Assembly (NCBI GenBank): GCA_934474225.1
Contig: CAKSLU010000046.1
Coordinates: forward strand, 1-9,358
Source of the DNA: an uncultured Eubacteriales bacterium
Lineage (GTDB): Bacteria; Bacillota; Clostridia; Oscillospirales; CAG-272
Direction: 5' to 3'
DNA length: 9,358 nucleotides
Shown here in pieces: positions 5,937 to 9,358 of the stretch (the stretch's first letter is position 1; each line of letters opens with the position of its first letter). The notes below the pieces were generated by a model. That model saw nothing but the letters and a program-made list of their open reading frames with translations. It was not told where the DNA came from and ran no database searches. The position numbers and the translations under genes were made by a program.

Positions 5937-8198
5937 TTAACGCGCAGATTGTTTTACGATTTGCGCAAGCAGTCGGACAGCATCCTGGATGTCATTTGTG
6001 CCGTTTTTGTCGATGTCGGCAATGCCGCTGTACGGTTTGCCGCTGCCGAGCGAGAGGCACAGAAGCAGAACATCGTGAAGCGTCAGTTTTCCGTCGCCGT
6101 CGAGGTCGCCGCGCGCCGTGTCGGACGGCACCGGCTGTGCCGTTGTCGTCGGACCGTACACGATCAGAATATCGGGTCCGCCGTCCTCGGCGTGGACAAA
6201 TTTCACGCGGTCGATGCAGGTCTGCCGTGGCTCGACTTTTCCGGGTTCTGCATGTGAATGGTAGACCATGAACAGCTCTTTGCCATCCGGTGACGGGACA
6301 AAAATGCCGTCGCCTACGCCGTCCACGGCGGCATTGTGCGGCAAAATCTCGTTGTACGCATACTTCGTATACGGACCGAGAATCTGCTCCGCCACGGCAT
6401 AGCTCTCGCCGTAATGCCCCTTGTAATGCCCCGAGGCATAAATCATGTAATACAGTCCGTTATGCTTGTAGAGCACACCGCCCTCGGCAATCGAGCCGTA
6501 GCCATCGTTCTCATATGCCTCGGTGGGCGAAACCGCCAAAGTCGCCGTACCGGCGACAGGCGTCACCACGCCGTCCTGCATGGTGACCTCTTCGAGCCAG
6601 ATATGGTTGCCGCCGCCGAAGCGGACAAAGGACATATACAGCCGCCCGTCGTCGTCACGGTAGGGATGCCCGCCGATTTCGGCAATGTCATGGAGCGGCT
6701 TTTGCGCCGCCTGCGGCAGAAAAGGACCATAGGGCGAGGTCGCCGTCGCGTACCATACGCGATTTTCCCCATTTTTGTTCAGTGCGGCATAAAAGAGATA
6801 AAACACGCCGTCGTGATAGAACACATTCGGGCTCATATACCTGCGCGTTTCCGCATCGTCCGTATGCCGGAACACCGTGCACCGTGCCGTCCAGTGTACA
6901 AGGTCGGGTGATGTGGAGACGTTGAAGACCTCGTTGCCCGCATTGATGCGTTTATACAGATAATAGGTGCCGTCGTAGTACAACACATCCGGGTCTGCGC
7001 CCGCGACAACCGGGTTGGTATAGGTCTCACCTTCATAAGACGCCGCCACACCCACGGAAAGAGATGCGAGTTTGCCGCCCGTGAGCATCACGCCGAACTT
7101 CCCCGCCGCATAGCCGTCCAGCTGCATTTCGAGCTTGGGATACGGCGTGGTGTCCGTGCGATTGTCTGCGAAATACAGCGCCGCGATGCCGTCCGCCACG
7201 CGAATGCGCACACTGCGTGCGCCGTCGTCTACAGCGCAGGCGCGCGTGCCGAGGCAAGTGTAACTGCCGTTTTCGATTTTCCACAGCGACACGGTTTCAT
7301 CGGGCTTATCAATGCGAAAGAGGTAGCCGTCTGCATCCCGCATGCCGAAGTAAAAGCGGGAAACGCCGTCGGCGTCAAGCGTACAGGCAAGGTCAAAGTC
7401 CGCCGCAAGCGCCGCGTCGGTCATGGCAGCGCCGCTGCCGGTGAGTGCACCGTTTTGCAGGGACAATCCCGTGCTCGTGCGCAGCGCAATGCCGTCGGGT
7501 GCAAGCGATTTTGTCAACTGCGGCAGTTCCGGCTCGGCAAGCAGCGTCACGCGGAAGTTGTCAAATCTGCCTTTATCCGCGTAAAATTTCCGCAATCCCA
7601 CCTTGCCGCCGAACGCGGTGTACACATCCCGCGCGGATGTACCGATCGTATATGTCACGCCATAGAAACGCGTGCCGCCGTCCACCGAGGTGACAAGATA
7701 GGTCAGTTCATTGCCGCGCACGGTTGCGGAAAGATGCAGGTCACGCGGCAGTTCGGCATCTTTGCCGACATTGATATTCCCGCTCCAAGCGCCGCCCGCA
7801 TCGTAGCAGCCGAGCGCGCCTTTTTTTCCGTTTGCCCCGATGAAGCAATCATAGCCGAAAAAATGCGTCGGTGCCGCCGCAAGCCCCCCACCGATGCCGC
7901 CGATCAGAATGCCGCCGGTGGAGGTATGTCCGAGAAAATCGACCTCCGCACGGAAGTCCTTGCCGGCAAAAGCGGTGGGCAGCGTATAGGTCAAAAAAGC
8001 CGCTCCGCCCGTGCCCTGCGTTTCCAGTGCGCCGTCATGCACGCGCCAGTTTCCCTGCGTCTGCAGACCGGTCAGCGCGTCTGCCGACGAGAAATCGTTC
8101 TGATAAATCATGGTCGCCTCCTGTGCCGCCGCAGCGCCGGGCAGCATAAACAACGCAAGGAGCACAGCAAACAGCACGCCGCAAAGTTGTTTTTTCAT
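5937..8198 (-). CDS. Secreted GH43-type glycoside hydrolase with two beta-sandwich modules and a C-terminal dockerin
   Basis: The 753-residue protein begins with a signal peptide (about 1-25, ending in AAAA). Two jelly-roll modules follow (about 30-222 and 230-385), of the LamG/DUF1080-like kind that may bind sugars. The five-bladed GH43 propeller (about 390-672) shows GADPDVLYYDGTYYLY with probable catalytic base Asp402, and AEGG with probable acid Glu572 before YKHNGLYYMIYAS. GH43 enzymes are mostly arabinan- or xylan-active (arabinofuranosidase, xylosidase, arabinanase) or galactan-active. The C-terminus (about 697-748) is a type I dockerin-like pair of calcium loops, DLDGDGKLTLHD and DIDKNGTNDIQD, which would dock the enzyme to a cohesin scaffold. 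Two usual active-site positions differ: the pKa-modulating Asp of IDGH is Gly509, and the His of GxGH is Asp630. The start at the second of two ATGs has GGAGGG (8203-8208) 4 bases upstream. A longer frame to 8264 would cross the promoter. The next downstream gene is the sugar-binding lipoprotein. Confidence 0.88.
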   Translation of the reverse strand: MKKQLCGVLFAVLLALFMLPGAAAAQEATMIYQNDFSSADALTGLQTQGNWRVHDGALETQGTGGAAFLTYTLPTAFAGKDFRAEVDFLGHTSTGGILIGGIGGGLAAAPTHFFGYDCFIGANGKKGALGCYDAGGAWSGNINVGKDAELPRDLHLSATVRGNELTYLVTSVDGGTRFYGVTYTIGTSARDVYTAFGGKVGLRKFYADKGRFDNFRVTLLAEPELPQLTKSLAPDGIALRTSTGLSLQNGALTGSGAAMTDAALAADFDLACTLDADGVSRFYFGMRDADGYLFRIDKPDETVSLWKIENGSYTCLGTRACAVDDGARSVRIRVADGIAALYFADNRTDTTPYPKLEMQLDGYAAGKFGVMLTGGKLASLSVGVAASYEGETYTNPVVAGADPDVLYYDGTYYLYKRINAGNEVFNVSTSPDLVHWTARCTVFRHTDDAETRRYMSPNVFYHDGVFYLFYAALNKNGENRVWYATATSPYGPFLPQAAQKPLHDIAEIGGHPYRDDDGRLYMSFVRFGGGNHIWLEEVTMQDGVVTPVAGTATLAVSPTEAYENDGYGSIAEGGVLYKHNGLYYMIYASGHYKGHYGESYAVAEQILGPYTKYAYNEILPHNAAVDGVGDGIFVPSPDGKELFMVYHSHAEPGKVEPRQTCIDRVKFVHAEDGGPDILIVYGPTTTAQPVPSDTARGDLDGDGKLTLHDVLLLCLSLGSGKPYSGIADIDKNGTNDIQDAVRLLAQIVKQSAR

Positions 8199-8228
8199 CA
8201 TGCCCTCCGATATGCCGAATCTATGCCT

Positions 8229-8234
8229 ATTATA
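8229..8234 (-). promoter_or_regulatory. Extended -10 promoter of the GH43 gene
   Basis: On the minus strand TATAAT occupies 8229-8234, preceded by TGC, which makes an extended -10. The -35 position, 17 bases further up, reads TGGAAA and is poor. The start of transcription would fall near 8222, about 24 bases before the start codon, leaving room for the GGAGGG ribosome binding site. It lies after the probable terminator of the acetyltransferase gene, so the enzyme appears to be transcribed alone. Confidence 0.6.
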
Positions 8235-8262
8235 GCACAGCGCACAGGTCGTTTCCATTGCC

Positions 8263-8294
8263 AAAAATCCGTTTGTTTGTACACAAACTATCGG
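8263..8294 (-). terminator. Weak terminator ending the acetyltransferase gene
   Basis: On the minus strand CCG, a small internal loop, GTTTG, loop TGTA, CAAAC, a small internal loop and CGG form a stem followed by ATTTTT. The acetyltransferase stop codon (8288-8290) lies inside the left arm. The stem is AT-rich and interrupted, so read-through into the GH43 gene is possible. Confidence 0.45.
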
Positions 8295-8875
8295 TTAGAC
8301 GGCATCGTTTCCGATATCGCCGCAGGCATCGGTAATGCCGGGAAAGGCACGAACGGCAGCGGGTTTTCCGTGTGCGCGGTCAGAAACTTCTCCATCCAGA
8401 TCATATCTATCCATTTGCCGAATTTATAGCCGCACTTATGAAAATGCGCGACCGATGTATAGCCGAGTTTTTCATGGAACTGCACACTGCCCACCCCCGG
8501 ATAGGTGATGCAGGCGTTCAGATTAGTCACATTCTGCCGCTTCAGCAGGGCTTCGAGCGCGGCATAGAGCGCTTTGCCGATGCCGTGACCGTGCATACGG
8601 TCCTTGACATAGACCGACAGTTCAACAGCATGGTCGTAGGCGGCGCGGCTCTTGAACGCGCCGGCGTAAGCATACCCAACCGGCTCGCCGTCCAGGCACG
8701 CCACAAGATACGGATAGCGTTCGAGCGTATGCGCGATACGCGCCGTGAAGTCCGCAAGCGTCGGCACATCGTATTCAAAGGTAATCGTTGTCCGCTCCAC
8801 ATAGGGGGCGTAAATCGCAAGCAGCGCAGCGGCGTCATCCGGCGTCGCAATGCGGATTTTCAAATCGTTTTCCAT
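8288..8875 (-). CDS. GNAT-family N-acetyltransferase, phosphinothricin acetyltransferase-like
   Basis: This 195-residue cytoplasmic enzyme would transfer acetyl from acetyl-CoA to a small amine. Family marks of the Pat/MnaT-type group are the N-terminal RIATPDDAAALLAIYAPYV, the ERTTITFEYDVP segment (28-38), the beta-4 strand ELSVYV (85-90), the pyrophosphate loop HGHGIG (95-100), and the closing FHEKLGYTSVAHFHKCGYK and DMIWMEK (157-163). The acyl-CoA loop normally starts with Arg or Gln; here it starts with His95. The last 30 residues form a Pro-rich tail beyond the end of the fold. The substrate is unknown; relatives acetylate phosphinothricin, methionine sulfoximine or modified amino acids. 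The Shine-Dalgarno GTGAGG (8881-8886) lies 5 bases before the ATG and overlaps the stop of the preceding methyltransferase-like gene, so the two are co-transcribed and coupled. Confidence 0.88.
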   Translation of the reverse strand: MENDLKIRIATPDDAAALLAIYAPYVERTTITFEYDVPTLADFTARIAHTLERYPYLVACLDGEPVGYAYAGAFKSRAAYDHAVELSVYVKDRMHGHGIGKALYAALEALLKRQNVTNLNACITYPGVGSVQFHEKLGYTSVAHFHKCGYKFGKWIDMIWMEKFLTAHTENPLPFVPFPALPMPAAISETMPSNR

Positions 8876-8882
8876 AATTGCC

Positions 8883-9182
8883 TCACATTCTGTATTTTGT
8901 CAGATCCACACGGTCATCGACCACTTCAACGCCTTCGGCGCGCAGCATATTTGCCTGTATGTCCGCGCCGCCGAACGCAAATTTCCCGGCAAGTTCACCT
9001 TTCGCATTGACCACGCGATGGCAAGGCACCTCACCGAAGTAAGGGTTGATATGCAGCGCGTTGCCCACCACGCGGCAGAGCCGCGGATTGCCGACCATGG
9101 CAGCAACCTGCGCATAGGTCGCCACCTTCCCGCGCGGAATTGTCATCACCGCGGCATAAATCTTTTCGTAAAGTTCGTTCAT
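8883..9182 (-). CDS. MGMT-family protein: single DNA-binding/alkyl-acceptor domain, Cys retained
   Basis: The 99-residue protein is only the C-terminal, DNA-binding domain of O6-alkylguanine-DNA alkyltransferases; the N-terminal domain is missing. Residues seen include Tyr23 (TYAQVA), a likely arginine finger Arg37 in CRVVGNAL, and the active-site Pro53-Cys54-His55-Arg56-Val57. Full-length family members remove alkyl groups from guanine O6 by moving them to this Cys. The equally short Atl proteins (alkyltransferase-like) have Trp in place of Cys and recruit nucleotide excision repair. This protein has the short form but keeps the Cys, a combination common in Clostridia, so it may be a minimal transferase or a repair-signalling protein. 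The start at 9182 has GGAGG (9188-9192) 5 bases upstream; the open frame continues to 9296 but runs through the promoter. It is the first gene of a two-gene unit with the GNAT gene. Confidence 0.9.
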   Translation of the reverse strand: MNELYEKIYAAVMTIPRGKVATYAQVAAMVGNPRLCRVVGNALHINPYFGEVPCHRVVNAKGELAGKFAFGGADIQANMLRAEGVEVVDDRVDLTKYRM

Positions 9183-9219
9183 GGTTTCCTCCGAAGGACT
9201 TGCATACGTCCCATGCCCA

Positions 9220-9248
9220 ATTATACATTTTCTTTTTTCAAAAAGCAA
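9220..9248 (-). promoter_or_regulatory. Promoter of the MGMT-GNAT unit
   Basis: On the minus strand TTGCTT (9243-9248) and TATAAT (9220-9225) are separated by exactly 17 bases. The spacer is very A-rich. The -35 box directly follows the T-run of the upstream terminator, so the unit is insulated from the transcript entering from the right. Confidence 0.78.
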
Positions 9249-9249
9249 C

Positions 9250-9275
9250 AAAAAAGAGACGCCGAAGCGTCTCTT
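9250..9275 (-). terminator. UUCG-capped rho-independent terminator of a transcript entering from the right
   Basis: On the minus strand AAGAGACGC, loop TTCG, GCGTCTCTT form a perfect 9-bp stem (9254-9275) with an extra-stable UUCG tetraloop, followed by a T-run (9250-9255). On the plus strand the run after the stem is interrupted (TTAAAGTTT) and the loop is CGAA, so the minus direction is favoured. It ends a transcript whose gene lies beyond the right edge. Confidence 0.85.
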
Positions 9276-9358
9276 AAAGTTTGAATGTTCACTCAAAACT
9301 GAACAAATAGGAAGAATGCATGTAACGAAGCTGAATGCATGAATCGAATCCGCAGATT
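9276..9358 (-). other. Non-coding trailer, resembling the end of an rRNA operon (gene outside the window)
   Basis: No open frame or ribosome binding site is convincing here. On the minus strand the segment reads TTGTTCAGTTTTGAGTGAAC (9289-9308), which resembles the conserved GTTCAGTTTTGA motif found in spacers of Firmicutes ribosomal RNA operons. Bases 9277-9295 can form a hairpin in minus-strand RNA, with one G-U wobble that would be a mismatch in plus-strand RNA. The terminator follows directly. A direct repeat GAATGCATG occurs twice (9314-9322, 9333-9341). The resemblance is from memory; no rRNA sequence itself is visible. Confidence 0.35.

Noticed and set aside
5934..5943. Perfect palindrome GCGTTAACGC at the GH43 stop codon
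   Set aside because: It would form only a 3-bp stem with a TTAA loop and no long T-run, so it is not a convincing terminator; no other role is supported.
7391..7397. GGTCAAA heptad, a CtsR half-site match
   Set aside because: A single heptad within a coding sequence, with no partner at 10 bases and no promoter; chance match.
8199..8264. Upstream ATG extension of the GH43 gene
   Set aside because: The extension crosses the extended -10 promoter and the GGAGGG ribosome binding site and would bury the signal peptide.
7455..8429. Plus-strand open frame (324 codons) opposite the GH43 N-terminus
   Set aside because: It is antisense to the signal peptide and beta-sandwich of a supported gene and has no ribosome binding site or recognisable domain.
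9183..9296. Upstream extension of the MGMT-family gene
   Set aside because: The extension translates the promoter and terminator hairpin and has no ribosome binding site; the family starts at the ATG at 9182.
9314..9341. Two copies of GAATGCATG with 19-base period, considered as an attachment site or repeat array
   Set aside because: Only two short copies, no integrase or further repeats; more likely spacer sequence of an RNA operon.

Overview
The window looks like chromosomal DNA of a Gram-positive, spore-forming-type anaerobe of the Clostridia, most plausibly a gut or rumen Oscillospiraceae/Ruminococcaceae relative. The reasons are a GC-rich Firmicutes gene set (CtsR with ClpC), strong GGAGG ribosome binding sites with sigma-A promoters, a lipoprotein solute-binding protein, and a secreted glycoside hydrolase ending in a dockerin-like domain. 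Species cannot be named from the sequence. I see no CRISPR array, transposase, integrase, tRNA or complete rRNA gene.

Left part, plus strand (1-4291). The window opens inside a gene for a protein with repeated peptidoglycan-binding domains (stop at 558). A second, short two-domain peptidoglycan-binding gene follows 9 bases later and is probably translationally coupled. A hairpin at about 1121-1170 may end this unit. Next comes a compact heat-shock operon, ctsR (1244-1696) and clpC (1820-4291). Its promoter at 1184-1212 is overlapped by two CtsR-type heptad pairs, so autoregulation can be read directly from the DNA. The mcsA and mcsB genes that lie between ctsR and clpC in Bacillus are absent, although ClpC keeps the two N-domain glutamates that hold phosphoarginine in the Bacillus protein. 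A strong bidirectional terminator at 4296-4328 separates this operon from the convergent genes to its right.

Right part, minus strand (4336-9358). Read from the right edge leftwards: an RNA-trailer-like stretch with a UUCG-capped terminator (9254-9275); a promoter; a one-domain methylguanine methyltransferase-like protein (8883-9182); a GNAT acetyltransferase whose Shine-Dalgarno overlaps the preceding stop (8288-8875); a probable weak terminator; an extended -10 promoter; a secreted GH43-type hydrolase with two beta-sandwich modules and a dockerin (5937-8198); and, after its own promoter and two dyad elements, a sugar-type ABC transporter solute-binding lipoprotein (4336-5820). No permease or ATPase gene accompanies the binding protein here.

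The genes form four functional blocks: cell-wall binding, protein quality control, polysaccharide degradation with sugar capture, and small-molecule/DNA repair housekeeping. Most of the window is ordinary. The points most worth a second look are the altered active-site positions in the GH43 enzyme, the McsAB-less ctsR-clpC operon with its doubled operator, the dyads at the solute-binding protein promoter, and the structured RNA end at the right edge. I did not find a clearly new multi-gene system.
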